A stretch of DNA of 64,000 nt, taken from Cryptomeria japonica. Its lineage: Eukaryota > Streptophyta > Pinopsida > Cupressales > Cupressaceae. A model generated the notes under the pieces. It made no database searches, was not told the DNA's origin, and saw only the letters and a program-made list of their open reading frames with translations. The stretch spans positions 186,892,119-186,956,118 of the forward strand of contig NC_081410.1 in NCBI RefSeq assembly GCF_030272615.1, read 5' to 3'. The position numbers and the translations under genes were made by a program. Below, piece by piece: positions 24,087-36,692 of the stretch (the stretch's first letter is position 1; each line of letters starts with the position of its first letter).

Positions 24087-24958
24087 TGTTGATGTTTTTA
24101 AAAAAAATTATTTTTTTTCTTTCTCCCCAATGGTGTTAAGGATAACAGTTAAATAGTTTTGATAGTGGTGTTGATATTTGAGCCAACAGAGGATGTTACT
24201 TCAATTGTGATTGATCATGATCTATCTTAGTTCCTCTGAAAGATATGATAAGACATTTTTGGAGTTCAGCTAAGCCTTGGGTTGATCCTCGACCTAATTT
24301 TGGTGTGTGAGTTATGTATTTGAGCTAACCTATCTTAGGTCACATGTTTCTTCTGTTAGGCCCTATTGGAGCCAACCTAATTGATATTTGGGTATGTTGA
24401 AAAGGATGTATAAGGAAGGATTGAGCATTTGTGAAGGTGTGTGTGTAAAATGGTGATGTGTGAAATATTTTAGTGATATATCAAATGAGTATGAAGTGTG
24501 TGAAATTAATGTGACAGAGTATTTGTACTACAAAGGACTGCACCATCAACATATGTCAGATTCTTCTTCTACAACAGTTCATAAATATTATGTTCTTTAT
24601 TCTAATATTCATGTATCTTGCTCTAGAGAAGTGATATTTAACTAGAAAGTCCATTGTATCTTTCTCTAGGGTAGTGAACCTCAGCTTGCAAGTCCTTTCG
24701 ATAGTAGTAAGCTTCCTTGGCAATGAGCCTAAAATAAACATTGTAATCTTTATTTTATAAAGTGTGAGTTAACTCTGACCATGGTTTTTCCCTCAGGTTT
24801 TCCATGTAAAAATCTTGGTGATCTTGTGTGTTCAATTCTCTTCTTTCAAGTTATTTTCTTCAGAAGATCTAATTTACTTGTTAATTGGTTAATGAATGTT
24901 TGATTTTAAGTTAATGCTAATTCACACCCCCCCTCTCAAAATTCAAATTTATTCAACA
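24087..24958 (+). repeat. solo LTR, copia-like
   Basis: About 872 bp with inverted ends TGTTG...CAACA. It carries the copia-LTR phrase GGTTTTTCCC...GGTTTTCCATG (about 24783-24808), here in plus orientation, followed by a CACCCCCCCTCTC run like those near the copia LTR ends in this window. No clear 5-bp target duplication is visible (ATGGT versus ATTTT), so the boundaries are approximate. It interrupts the LINE RNase H remnant. Confidence 0.5.
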
Positions 24959-27015
24959 ATTTTTATATCCACGTGATCATGAAAATTAGAGTAATATTTC
25001 GCTATTCATCTTCCCTTTTATTGTTGGGAAAAAACTTGTAATTTATAAATTGTATGTCACATTATCTTCATTTTTTAACTAATATGATTCTATTCATGAC
25101 AATATACATTTCATTTGATATTTGACTTCCATGCACTTAGCCTTGTTTTTACACATAATGCATTTATTACATCCCCTTCACATAATGCCACTTTATATAT
25201 ATGACATATTTTGAAGACTACATTCATCTATTATGTGCATCTATACACATTGACATATACTAGGACCAACCATCCGTATTAACTCATCATTTATTTGATC
25301 ATTCTTACCATGTTCCTTTGGTATTTACCTTTATCATTCTTAGACAAAGGATAGAGTCTTGACAAATATTTGATTTCACATGTACATTCATGATCATATT
25401 TTATATGTGTATACACACTTTTAAGTTTGACCATCAACATCACTCATATTATTCCATATCACATACCTTCCATTACAAAAAAAATAAATTCATGATTTAT
25501 TGAATTAGATCATTAAGTCTAATGTCTTATGCACAAATATTTATTTCATCATAATGTATTTGTTTTTTAAACATTCCAACAAAATTTATTATTTTACCTA
25601 GTGTCTTGAATAAAGGTCAATATTTGTTTTGTAATGGATCTAAATTCATTATAAAACTAAAATAAATATATAATATTAAAAAATACATAATGCATATTCT
25701 AAGGTTTAGAAAGATAATACTAAGGGCTACATACTTACAAAATTGTATTTCTAAATGACTTCATTTGATCCTCCAAAAGGTGAAGAAAATTTATTTTTTG
25801 TTAGCATTTTGATAGGTGTGAAAGAGACTCTATTGAGAATTTAATTTAAGCCTAGTGAAGTTCTATCCAAGAGAGTTTTATTTAACCCCCTTTAATCATT
25901 ACCCCTTAGGTGGAACCCATCTAGACTTAAATCATTAGGTTTTCTAAAAAAAATGTGATTTTAGACCAAAAAAAAAACATATCCCACAAGTGTGACACAC
26001 CATTATGGGATCAACTACAATGTATTTATGTCAATACATCCTTCAAATCGCATTGGGGAGAATTTTGAACCCCCCTTTTATTTTTGAACTATCATTTTCA
26101 TATCGTTTGACACAAGGGGAATAATTTGTTTCCCTGACACTTTTTTGTGTCTTGTTTCATTATCTTAACTAGTAATAGCCTCTTATTTAACATAAGCTTC
26201 CATCCTTGCATATTATATTAATGTGCTCATTTCATTACATTGGGAGGCATCAAGCCTTATCATTTAGGTGCATCACACTTTCTTATTATTATATTGGGGG
26301 AAAATTGAGCCCACCCATTTTGAAGCAATCATGTTTTCTTGTTACATATTGGACCTTCATGGAAATTTATTTTTATTTATGGAGGAAAAGGATTCTCCTT
26401 TATTACAACATCATTCCATTGTATTTACATAAGTGATTTTTACTACTAAGGGTTACCCATCCTCCTTATTCATGCTAAGGGCAACATTATTATTCATCAA
26501 TATCATCTCTAACCCATTTTCTTGCATGACAAAATTTTTCAATCATTTCTAACACCATTCACATGCTTACATGGTTATATGATTTAATACCTATGTGCTT
26601 ATATGGCTACATGTGCTTACATGGTTATATGATTTAATTCCTAAGATCTATAAATAACACCACCAAGTTATTCCTAAGATCTAACACCACTAAGTTATTC
26701 CTAAGATCTATAAATAACTATAAATGCGAGGACAAGAGCTCATCTTATGAAAATTACACGTCCATAAATGATGAACACACATGATCATATCTTTATATGG
26801 TGATATCCTTTTAATATCTAATTCCTAATTGGTTTCACTGCATTTCAGTTTTTGTGGTTGCCTAATTGATTGCTTTGATACTTTATGCCTAATTCCTACC
26901 TCACAATAATTATTTAGATAATCATTCAATTATCATTCACTGTGCTCTAGAAGGAATTAAGATCTCCACAAATATTCTAGGAGTATTTATATGGTCAAGA
27001 AGATTCATGTTTCTA
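24959..27015. other. AT-rich spacer downstream of the NLR gene
   Basis: No coding signal. A local tandem repeat lies at 26560-26720: a GCTTACATGGTTATATGA phrase occurs twice and a TTATTCCTAAGATCTA phrase is repeated further along. Nothing else was recognised. Confidence 0.55.
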
Positions 27016-27021
27016 TTTATT
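27016..27021 (-). promoter_or_regulatory. candidate polyadenylation signal of the NLR gene
   Basis: AATAAA on the minus strand, about 33 bp after the stop codon. The position is plausible but unproven. Confidence 0.4.
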
Positions 27022-27053
27022 CATGTACATTTCTAAGGACTAACCTAAGAGAA

Positions 27054-29708
27054 TTACCGATAATTGAGGTTAATATAAGGATTGTGGGCTTTGATTTGCA
27101 CTTCAATCCGACTTCGTTTGACTTTATCACAATCGACAATCTCCAACTTCTCGAGGCATGCCATGCCTCCCTCCTCCAATTCTGGGAACTCCTCTAATTC
27201 ATAGAAATATTCAATTCTGAAGAAGCGGAGGCGTGGAAACCCCCCTGACTTTCCAAACGCCTTTGGCAATTCTCTGCACCGAAAATTCCTCTGCAAGTAC
27301 AAGAAGACTAGATTGGGCAGTCTTTGTAACTCCGGATAATCACTACATTCACACTCTACTAATTGCAATTCCCTCAAATTTGCCAAATGATATGTCCAAC
27401 TTGGCACTGCAAACTTTTCTAGTCGAAGACTTTCCAGATGTTTCATTGCTCTCATATTCTTCGGAATATGCGGTAGATCGATTTCTGACCCAACTTGCAA
27501 TATTCTACTTTCGACTACCAGACGACGCATCTTCACCAGGTTCGCAAGGATCCCCATCGTCTTCAATTCCACCTCATTCTGAATAAGTAAGCATAGTTCC
27601 TGAAGCTGAGTCATATTGCCCAAATCCTCTAACCTCGTCAATTCTTCCCCTTCTTGTATGGAGTTGGACAGCTCGACCAACGGCAGTGTTCGCAGTGTTC
27701 TCAGAGAGCCCAGCTTTGGTATTCCCTTCTGGATGACACAAACCCCCTTGCATTCTAAATGCTGAAGACATCTAAGTTCACTTATCCATGCTGGTAATGG
27801 ACTGCAGTCATCAGGTAAAGCCAAAAACAAGAGGCTTTTCAGATGTCTCACGCACTTTGGAACCTCCTCAATCCGTGTCTCTCTTAAGTTCAAGACTTTA
27901 AGAAGTTTCATCTTTCCAACGGACGCAGGCAATGTAGAGATGTTTGTGAAGCTCAAATCTAGAACGCGCAGTCCTCTCATAGCCATAAACAACTTTTCTG
28001 GAATGCTTGTAATCTCCTCATTTTGAGAGAGTGAGAATGTGCGGAGACAAAGAGGATGGGTCTCTGAGATGGCATTGTCATCTACATCTTTCTTGGCCAG
28101 TAAAACCCGACACCAGGCAGTGCCATCACCATCACTTGTATTTGTAGAGGCTTCCTCAACAGAAAGAGCACATTTATTTTCTTTCGATATGTGGATGGCC
28201 AAATCTAACAGCAAATCATGAATTTTGCAATGTTTGGTTAGCTCATAATAAAGATCCCCAAATCGAAAATTTAGATTCGAATCTTCAGAAATCTCAAGCA
28301 GACACAGATTGACAAGTTGATGTAAAGAATCCCATGCCACATCCAATTGGTCCTCTCCTGCAGGGATAAACCCTTCTCCTATCCAAAGATTTACAAGATA
28401 CTCAGGATCTATCTGCTCATCCTCAGGAAAGAAGGAAAGATATGCAAAGCAGGGTTTAAGGCGTGCGGGCAAAGAGTCATAACTCAATTTCAGAATACCC
28501 ATGATAGGGTCATCATTGTCACCAACAGAAATAATTACCTGTTCCAGCTGACGGAGCTTCAACTCCCATTTGTCGAGACTTTTGTTGGCTAGAGATGCTG
28601 CTATTGTTTTGACAGCCAGAGGCAAATTTCCACATTGCTTCACAATCTTACGACCCACCTCTTTTAGCAGCTGCTGCTGCGGCTCTATATTTTCCTCGAA
28701 TCCTCCAAATGCATAAACACAAAAAAGCCTCCAACTCTCTTCATCTGACATATGTTTCATCTCATTCATCTGAGCTTTCAAATTTGTAGAAACCACCTTG
28801 CTTCGTGTGGTAACCACAATTTTACATTGGCTATTAATGTTTCCACTTGGGAGGCCAAGTTTAGTTAAGAAGTCTTCTTCTCTGGAAGCCCTCCACACAT
28901 CATCTAACACAACAAGACACCTTTTACCTTGCAAACTTTCATGAATCTTCTCTGCAGCTTTAGGTTCACTTAGTCTATCTAAACTTAAACCTAAGTCGGA
29001 GGCTATGTCACATTGCAGCTTTGAAATAGAATAGGCCTGAGAAACTGAAAGCCATATGGAATCCTCGTACCTTTCTTTTGCCTTGCTGTAAACATTTTGA
29101 AGAAGATAGGTCTTGCCTATCCCACCCATCCCAACCACAGCAATAACTGGAAAGGCTGGGTTGTTCAACAAGTTGAGTATGTCATCAACCTTGGACTCTA
29201 TTCCCACTGGACGTGAATCGCTGGGCAGAAGATAAGACTTCTTTTCTGCAGCTGCATTTTGAGATGTACTGGGCATTAATGCTTCATCTGCAGCCAAAAC
29301 TGAACGATGTAGACTCAGCTGGTTGGCCTGTTCAGTAATAGATCTCATGCGACTCTTGATGTCTCTAATTTGCCGCCCTATTTTGTAACGAAAAATCCAT
29401 TGACGATAACTCAACCCAAAGGATCGATCATACATAGATTGAACAGCACATTCTTCAAAGATGTCCTCTGCGCGCATGGCAATATAACGAATGTTCTCGA
29501 GCCATTGTTTGACATCATCCTTATGACTAGACTGCTGATCAGCATCTCGCAGAAAAGCCCTCACAGATCTGAGTTCCTCCTTCAACCATCTGAAATCCTT
29601 TCTGAAGTTCACCACCGGCTTTGCTGCTTCAGCTAATTTCTGAATGGCCGTCTCAACAGCCATCTCACAAATCTTTCCGACAACAGCTCCTCCAATTACT
29701 GCTTCCAT
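27054..29708 (-). CDS. CC-NBS-LRR (NLR) disease-resistance-type protein
   Basis: Intact intronless frame of 884 codons from the first ATG (29706-29708) to TAA. Residues 1-140 are an N-terminal helical, coiled-coil Rx-like region with the degenerate EDVID-type box AEDIFEE (80-86). The NB-ARC domain has P-loop GMGGIGKT (193-200), kinase-2 LVVLDDVW (265-272, the final W typical of the non-TIR class), RNBS-B KIVVTTRS (296-303), GNLPLAV (360-366) and RNBS-D CFAYLSFFPED (420-430). The MHD box reads IHD within CKIHDLLLDLA. Leucine-rich repeats fill about 555-870 (RVLDLSFTNISTLP, KVLNLRETRIEEVP, ESLRLEKFAVPSW). The family binds ADP/ATP as an intracellular pathogen sensor and triggers defence. It is the only intact host gene here; codon use and GC contrast sharply with the AT-rich flanks. 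Confidence 0.95.
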   Translation of the reverse strand: MEAVIGGAVVGKICEMAVETAIQKLAEAAKPVVNFRKDFRWLKEELRSVRAFLRDADQQSSHKDDVKQWLENIRYIAMRAEDIFEECAVQSMYDRSFGLSYRQWIFRYKIGRQIRDIKSRMRSITEQANQLSLHRSVLAADEALMPSTSQNAAAEKKSYLLPSDSRPVGIESKVDDILNLLNNPAFPVIAVVGMGGIGKTYLLQNVYSKAKERYEDSIWLSVSQAYSISKLQCDIASDLGLSLDRLSEPKAAEKIHESLQGKRCLVVLDDVWRASREEDFLTKLGLPSGNINSQCKIVVTTRSKVVSTNLKAQMNEMKHMSDEESWRLFCVYAFGGFEENIEPQQQLLKEVGRKIVKQCGNLPLAVKTIAASLANKSLDKWELKLRQLEQVIISVGDNDDPIMGILKLSYDSLPARLKPCFAYLSFFPEDEQIDPEYLVNLWIGEGFIPAGEDQLDVAWDSLHQLVNLCLLEISEDSNLNFRFGDLYYELTKHCKIHDLLLDLAIHISKENKCALSVEEASTNTSDGDGTAWCRVLLAKKDVDDNAISETHPLCLRTFSLSQNEEITSIPEKLFMAMRGLRVLDLSFTNISTLPASVGKMKLLKVLNLRETRIEEVPKCVRHLKSLLFLALPDDCSPLPAWISELRCLQHLECKGVCVIQKGIPKLGSLRTLRTLPLVELSNSIQEGEELTRLEDLGNMTQLQELCLLIQNEVELKTMGILANLVKMRRLVVESRILQVGSEIDLPHIPKNMRAMKHLESLRLEKFAVPSWTYHLANLRELQLVECECSDYPELQRLPNLVFLYLQRNFRCRELPKAFGKSGGFPRLRFFRIEYFYELEEFPELEEGGMACLEKLEIVDCDKVKRSRIEVQIKAHNPYINLNYR

Positions 29709-29850
29709 TTTAAAAAATAAGAGTGAAGCTAAGATTCCTCTCTGAAGTTTCTTTGCGCACAAAATGAAGTCCCCAAAAGACTCAAGAAACTAGAATTGTC
29801 AACAACACCAAAAACAATACAGACTTGATAAGCTCATTTAAAAACCAGGC

Positions 29851-29857
29851 ATTTATA
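29851..29857 (-). promoter_or_regulatory. TATA box of the NLR gene
   Basis: Minus strand TATAAAT about 145 bp upstream of the ATG. The broken duplicate keeps TATAAGT at the corresponding place (31447-31453), which supports its function. It implies a ~110-base 5' leader. Confidence 0.6.
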
Positions 29858-30360
29858 GCACCAACATGGTTAAGGGAGAAGCTACTGAATTATATTCTTT
29901 AACCCGAATAAGATAAATGAGAGACGGACGGAAAAGCATAAAGAGACGGATACTTTCTACTTTTCCATGGACCACATACTTTTCCTTTATAGCTGGGACC
30001 CCTGCAAATGGTAAAGTATGAAGAGGACAAAAAGACTGAAGAAAGAAAGAGGGAAAAAGCTTGTGAGGTGTTTGAATGAGTACGAAGGAATCTCTTGCAC
30101 GTTTTTCACCTAACCATTTAAGCGAATCATGGGCGGGGCACATGGAAAGTGGGAATCATTTTACATCTTATTTTCCATTTCGTCGTTTGCCCCTGTCACA
30201 ATCATGGCCGACCACATACAAAATGGGAATCATTTTCAATCTCGCAATAGTTTTAGAAACGACATCTGCAATAGTCAAGACTGTGACATGTCATCATTCA
30301 TGTCTTCCACTATCAACTTGTTTAATAATTTATAACACATACCCTTTGTTATAAAATTCT
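29858..30360 (-). promoter_or_regulatory. NLR upstream region, copy A of a duplicated promoter
   Basis: The section from about 29955 to 30360 is repeated with few changes at 32458-32858, and the NLR-proximal part matches 31250-31480. Retention of TATA-proximal sequence in both copies suggests this block held the promoter when the gene was duplicated. Open frames here (for example 30076-30354) are also present in the duplicate but resemble no protein. Confidence 0.6.
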
Positions 30361-31084
30361 GTATTTCTTAGTATATACCACCCAAAATTTTTTTTTAAGA
30401 AAAATCTAGTACATTATACATATAAAAAATAAAATAAAATAGTCATATATTTAAAATTTAAAATAAAATAAAACAATGTATTTGATTGTAAATATATAAA
30501 TCTATTATACACATCATAGATTCAAAAAACTTGAATCCAAACAAAAAAAACAACAACAATAATGTATTATTATTTAATAGATATATTAATTCAAATTTAC
30601 TAGATGTAGAGCAAACTCCATATAAACTTGTAAATTCCTCATCACTAACTTTTACTCTCCTCAAAATATAATTATATGAAATTTTAAGCTCCTTTACATA
30701 AATAATTTGTATTGCATGCTACAAATTCCCTATATAAAATTTTCAAGTTCCTCATCAAGAACTTCTAATCTCCCCTACTTCATGTTATCATATATCACAT
30801 GTTTAACATGTATTATTCTACCACATGTTATCAGCCAATACTATTTTGTAGTGTACCAAACGGAATGAAGAAAAGGGCATGCTTTTGCATGACTATGTTG
30901 CTCTTGGTAGGAACATGTTTAGTAAAAATAGAAGCCCCATTTGAAATGTAGAAATCATTCCTAGCCATAGAAAAAATGATGTTATTCTTGGTAAAGGTAT
31001 TAACATTAGAAAATAAAAAGCTAATATGTGATGTTAGCATGATATTTTAATTAAAAGATTCAACCAAATTCATTTTATAAGAAT
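30361..31084. other. AT-rich upstream sequence
   Basis: No gene. The part 30368-30600 is repeated at about 47775-47960, where it forms the distal end of promoter copy B beyond the foldback element. The rest has no recognised structure. Confidence 0.55.
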
Positions 31085-31243
31085 TCCTTCTCTTACTATA
31101 AATTTCAGTTTCTTGTTTAGCCATAGCAAGTCTTTTCTGAAATTCAGCACCAGCTTTGCTTCTTCAGCTACTTTGTGGACGGCCGTCTCAATGGCCATCT
31201 CACAAATTTTTCCGCCGACAATTTCTACAATTACAAATGCCAT
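31085..31243 (-). pseudogene. truncated NLR duplicate, first ~50 codons
   Basis: From the ATG at 31241-31243 the minus strand reads GGKICEMAIETAVHKVAEEA and then LVLNFRKD, colinear with residues 7-45 of the intact NLR (GGAVVGKICEMAVETAIQKL...). Similarity fades near 31090. The remaining NB-ARC and LRR parts are absent, so no functional receptor can be made. Its leader up to about 31475 is also homologous to the intact gene's leader. Confidence 0.85.
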
Positions 31244-31479
31244 TCCACAAAAATGAGAGTGAAGCTAAAATTCCTCTCTGAATTTTCTATGCAGACAAAA
31301 TGAAAGACCCCAAAAAACTTGAGTTAATAGAATTGCTAAAAGCACCAAAAACAAAAAGGACTTGATAAGCTTGGTAAGCACACCAAAAACAGCACAGGCT
31401 TGATAGGCTTGGATTGGATGTGAGTGTGATGATTTAAAAATTAGGCACTTATAAGAGCAACATGGTTAAGGTGGAATTA

Positions 31480-32457
31480 TTCTTTACTTGGAGTAAATGA
31501 TAGTAATTATCAGAGTGGTGGTAATTTACTAGTAAAGAGCCTAAAGTAAAGGTAAGAATTTGAAGGGCCTACAAATTTTACAGATTATTATTGTAGAACT
31601 TCATTTATTGGACTGTAATAACTAAAGCAAGGAATGCTATTTGAATGTATCTTTAAAGCAGATAAACACACAAAAATCATAAAGAGATTATTTTCACTTT
31701 ATGAATATGCTCATTGTAATCAATCATATAATAGCATGTTGGATTCAAACAAAGCTTTTATCAATCAATTAACTTTTTTTCTTCACATTTATATTTAGAT
31801 TCTTTTATTAAGATTCATGGTTCCAAGAAAGTTTATTTGGAAAGAAGTCTTCAATGAGTATAATTACAATGATTATGAATTTATTATAATTAAGAGCAAC
31901 ATAAGATAATTTCATCTATGAAATATTTTTCAATTATTATATCCATATTAAAAATTTACAAATATTTTCTTATTTAAAATTGAAAAATATAAGCATCAAA
32001 CAAATAATAAATAATTATTTTTTATTGATGACAATAAGTATCATTTATTTTGACGAATTTTAAATATTTTATTTTTTATATACATGTATATTTAATATAA
32101 AAATGTTGATTATATTTAAAAAATTATATATTAAAAAGCCAAGATAATTGATAATTAAAATTTTTGCAAACATTTTGTACTTTAAAGCATAATTACATAA
32201 ATTTTATTTTTATAATACTATAATTTTTAAAGTCTCTTTTAATTAATTTAATACAAACTTACTTTTTAAAAAATTTATGTGACTAAAAATTATACAAATT
32301 AAAAAATAAATTTAACTTTAATATATATTCAAAATAACATTAAAAATAAAATAATAAAAATATACTTATTATTAAATTAAGAGAAAAAATAAAAGTTTAA
32401 ACATTGATTTTTACATTTTAACTCTAATTAACGTACCTTGGAAGACTATAAAATAAT
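31480..32457. other. AT-rich block interrupting promoter copy B
   Basis: Copy B matches the NLR leader up to about 31475 and resumes at 32458. The ~1 kb between is extremely AT-rich with no counterpart in copy A. It may be an insertion, but no terminal repeats or target duplication were found. Confidence 0.5.
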
Positions 32458-32858
32458 TTCTACTTTTCCATGGACCACATACTTTTCCTTTATAGCTGGG
32501 ACCCCTACAAATGGTAAAGTATGAAGAGGACAAAAAGACTGAAGAAAGAAGAGGGAAAAATTTTGAATGAGTATGGAGGAATCTCTTGCACGTTTTTCAT
32601 CTAATAAGCGAATCATGGGCGGGGCACATGGAAAGTGGGAATCATTTTACATCTTATATTCCATTTCGTCGTTTGCGCCTGTCACAATCATGGCCAACCA
32701 CATACAAAGTGGGAATCATTTTCAATCTCGCAATAGTTTTAGAAACGACATTTGCAATAGTCAAGACTGTGACATGTCATCCACTATCAACTTGTTTAAT
32801 AATTTATAACACATACCCTTTGTTATAAAATTCTTTATTTCTGAGTATATACCACCAC
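32458..32858 (-). repeat. NLR promoter duplicate, copy B (proximal part)
   Basis: Near-identical to about 29955-30366. It ends with TACCACCAC (32850-32858), the left target duplication of the foldback element, and resumes at 47751. Confidence 0.85.
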
Positions 32859-32866
32859 GACACTGG

Positions 32867-34221
32867 CTACGCAGCGGACAAAATGGCCCGCTCCATGCCA
32901 TGCCCCATGTGATGACGTGACCGTCCAATCAAACGGTCCAATCAAACTGACCATGCCATCTCCAGTCCTTTTGGACATTTTTCATTTTTTTTGATGAGTC
33001 CGTCGGGGGTGGAGGAAAGTTTTTTTTGTTTAAATGTATGATTATATTTTTTAAATTGAAATAATTTTTTTTAATATGTTTTTATAATTTTTTATTTTTT
33101 AAGTTATATTTGTAAAATAATAAATTAATAATTAGTTATGTATTTAAAGTTTTTAAATAATAAGTTATGTGTTTGCTTTAATCTTTGATTGTATTTTTAA
33201 AATTGAAATAATTTATTTTAATATTTTTTCATAATTTTTTATTTATTATTTTTTTTCAATTTTTTAAGCTATATTTGTGAAATAATAAATATAATAAATT
33301 AATAGTTAATTATAATATTAAATTTTAAGTTAAAAACATTAAAAATTATTAAGTTTATTAAGTTTTATTATTAATTTTTAATCTTTTTAACTTACATTAT
33401 TAATATATAATGTTTTTAAGTTTTATTAATTGTTTATTTATTTAAGTTTTTATAATTTAATAAATAAAATTTACTTAGTATATTTTCTTTGTATGTTTAT
33501 TATTATTATTTAATCTAATAATATATAAATTTAATCAAATAATCAAATATTTTAACATTTTTTTTGATATGCGATATTAAACATTAATCTAAAATACACC
33601 TATCAAATGAAATTTTGAATAAATATATTTTAAATTATCAATCTAGATACAATATTTACATAATTTGAATTTAATTTTTTTACTTGTGTATAATTTATAT
33701 ACATTTTATTTTGTAAATTTAAGCAATAAGTTATAGTTTGCATTAAATTTTTACTTATGTGCAATTTTTACTTATGTATCATATATTATATGTTTAATGT
33801 GTCATTCTTTGAATAAAAAGTTAATTTAAAAACATTCAAAGAAAATATACTAAGTAAATATTGAACTTTAGATACTTATTATAAAAAATTATTAAAAAAA
33901 TTAAAATAAAATAAAAATAAAATTATTAAAAGAATTAAAATAAATTAAGAAGATGCTTCTCATGGTAGAATTTTTTACATGAAGAAAAAGGAAATTGGAT
34001 TTGATTTAACGGAGGGACTGATTTTGTCGGTGTAATCTTGAGTGGGATGAATAATATAAGAAAGATGCTTCTTGTCAGATTTGATCTGATTTGGTTCGGA
34101 TACTGATACTACTGATTAGGTATGTCTAAATTGACAAGTAATATAAAAATGTTTATTTTAATAATTTCATATTTGGTATAGATTTTTTAATTGTAGATTT
34201 AGTTTTATAGATAAGAATGGT
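32867..34221 (+). repeat. hairpin 1, left arm
   Basis: 1,355 bp, inverted relative to 36693-37576 joined to 45319-45785. It begins CTACGCAGCGGACAAAATGG and ends AGATAAGAATGGT. It keeps the uninterrupted LINE target site at about 33332-33344. Confidence 0.88.
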
Positions 34222-36692
34222 ATAGGCATCCCATCAAGGTGACTTTAAAAATTATTCTAATAAATACAAAATAATTTAGACAGAATAATTTTTAAAGTCA
34301 CCTTGATGGGATGCCTACGTACTCAAGACTTTGATATTAAACTTAATACTAATGAGAGCATCTCCCTATAGAACATGTTAAAATAATTTTCAACTAATAA
34401 ATACAAAATCATTTCTAAAGTCATCTTGATGGAATGCCTACCTACTCGAAACTTGACACTAATGAGAACATCTCCCTATAAAATGTGTTAAAATGATTTA
34501 GACAGAATAATTTTTAAAGTCACCTTGATGGATGCCTACCTACTCAAGACTTTTCATGGAAATTTAGAAATTAAAAATAAAGATGAAATGCCAAAAAGAT
34601 AATGATATATGTGAAAAAAAAATCATATATACAGATCCAATTTCTTTTTTAATCACTTATACCCCTCACCATGTCCCCAAACCAAATCAAATCTCATCGA
34701 ATCAAATCGTTCCTCTACCTACTCAAAGCATTTTGGATTTAATCCCTTTAATTTGTCAACGGAAGGACTGGAGCCACTTTACTCTCTGTACAGGTCAAGG
34801 ATTGTGTAATTTCCAAGCAGTTTCCTTCCTGGACTCAACTTACCTCTTTACAAAACCGCTCTTACTTAATTTCCCATCATTTTCCTTCCGACATCCACAT
34901 CCCACTGAGCACGACACTGATAGAATTGGTCTCTAAACAAATTCGAATTCAATATCCTTTTCCATCTCACTAATGTAGTGATGATACTTTGCCTATATCA
35001 AGGTACTGCTTTGTGCCTTTTTAAAATTTTTTTTAATTGTTTTAAAATAATTTAAATATTAAATATTATAAACTAATACCAAATTTTTGAGCTGCATTAT
35101 ATATAGATAGAGGGGAAAGGGGATATAAATGGATAGAGGTGACATAATTTAAGTAAAATAGGGTCAAAATAATATACACAATGTACATAAATAGGATAAA
35201 GGATAAAAGGAAACAAAAAATTGTAATAAGGATGTTGCAGGATATGTAAATTTCATTATTATAAATAATATAACAAAAAAATAAAGGTTGCATTATGTCT
35301 TGTGTAGTAACATGCATGATGTATAAACAATAAAAATGATAAAAGACTTGCACAAAACAAATCTCAAATATTACACTCAACAACCATTATATAAGGTGAA
35401 AAAACAAGTTACACACAAATATTTGCAAACAAGATCCAAAAGTACATAAGGTGTGCACAATTGTGTGGCTTTTATTCACACCCCTCACAAAAATGTAAGT
35501 AAAGATGGGAAAGCATTTAATAAATAAAATGAACATTGTTTAGAAAAAGATATGTGCAAAAATAAAATCTTTTATTTGATGCAAAATTTATTAAACCCCA
35601 AGATGCTACTAATCAAACCCCCTAAGTAACAATTTTTTAAAGTATATTTATGAAATTAAGATATGCATGGGATGCCTAGATCTCCTTGTGTAGAATGACA
35701 AACTTGATATTTTGTATATTCTCCCAAGTAGGAAAACCATGTCATCTAGTGAAAAACATAGTACATCCAATTTCCCAATAAAGGTCATATATTCTCCCCT
35801 AATAGGAAAACCATGTCATCTAGTGCAAAACAAAGTACATCCAAATTTCCGTTAGGTTTTACCTCTAAATATGATCTATCTTTATTAGGGACCTCCTAGT
35901 GCAATCAGGTTATTTCCCTTATTAGTGAAGTCCCCGCCATTTTTTTTACCAAAAGAATTTTTGTAATAAATCGCTCAAAATAAATTAGAACAATTTTCAT
36001 TTCTATTATAGCTTATTTAAGTGTAGACTTCCTTTTGGTGAAAAAAATCTTCAAGAAACTCATTGTTTTGTAACTTTTGAAGTGAATTTGTTTAAAATGT
36101 CGATTTCACAATAACTCGTTCAAAATTACTGAAAAGAGAACCTCCAATCAAGACTATAGCTACTTCAACATGTCCTTGAGTAGCTCTCTAAAGCTCTCCT
36201 TGATTGGTACCACTTGTAATGAAATTAATTATACAAGAGAATATAGTAGAAAATAAAATACAACTACTTGATAATAAAAAGCCACTTCAAGGTGGAAACC
36301 TCCAAAAGTCTTCAATAAAAAACAAGTCTTTCCAATATGATGTTCAATAATATTTATTATCTAGTAAATACTCATAAATGGCCAAAATAGAAAGCACTAC
36401 AAGCTTCATGTATCACTTTGCTTCTCAAATCACCACTAATGGGAATGCAGATGCATATTCTTTACATCTTTTTATGTATTAACTACACAAATGGATGTTT
36501 TTAAATACCAACACATAGCAACAAGCCTCACAAAATGTGTACCAAGTTGACTCACAAAAAATAGTAGGAAAGGTTAGGATTCTAGACATAATTTAATTTT
36601 TTAAAATTTAAGGTTCAATCCAAATTACCTTGAGATTAGTCTTGATCAATGCAAGTTTGAGCTTTGGGAGGAAGAATGGTGTATATATATAC
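34222..36692. other. hairpin 1 loop, possible captured sequence
   Basis: About 2.5 kb between the arms. 34600-34940 is less AT-rich and holds a 117-codon open frame (34583-34936) with no recognisable domain. A 73-bp tandem duplication lies at 35715-35855 (TATATTCTCCC units). 35050-36650 is otherwise AT-rich with no gene seen. Mutator-like elements can carry captured host fragments, but no source gene was recognised. Confidence 0.45.
34224..34316. repeat. perfect 35-bp hairpin with 23-nt loop
   Basis: 34224-34258 and 34282-34316 are exact reverse complements. The right half starts a series of three direct repeats (about 34282-34556) marked by AAAGTCACCTTGATGG and GCATCTCCCTAT phrases. Confidence 0.9.

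Noticed and set aside
29709-29762. N-terminal extension of the NLR by 18 residues
   Set aside because: The upstream frame begins at TTG, not ATG. The ATG at 29706-29708 gives the expected MEAVIGG start, and the duplicate also has its ATG there.
34583-34936. 117-codon open frame in the foldback loop as a gene
   Set aside because: No domain, no recognisable start context and composition of low-complexity AT DNA. It is kept only as possible captured sequence.
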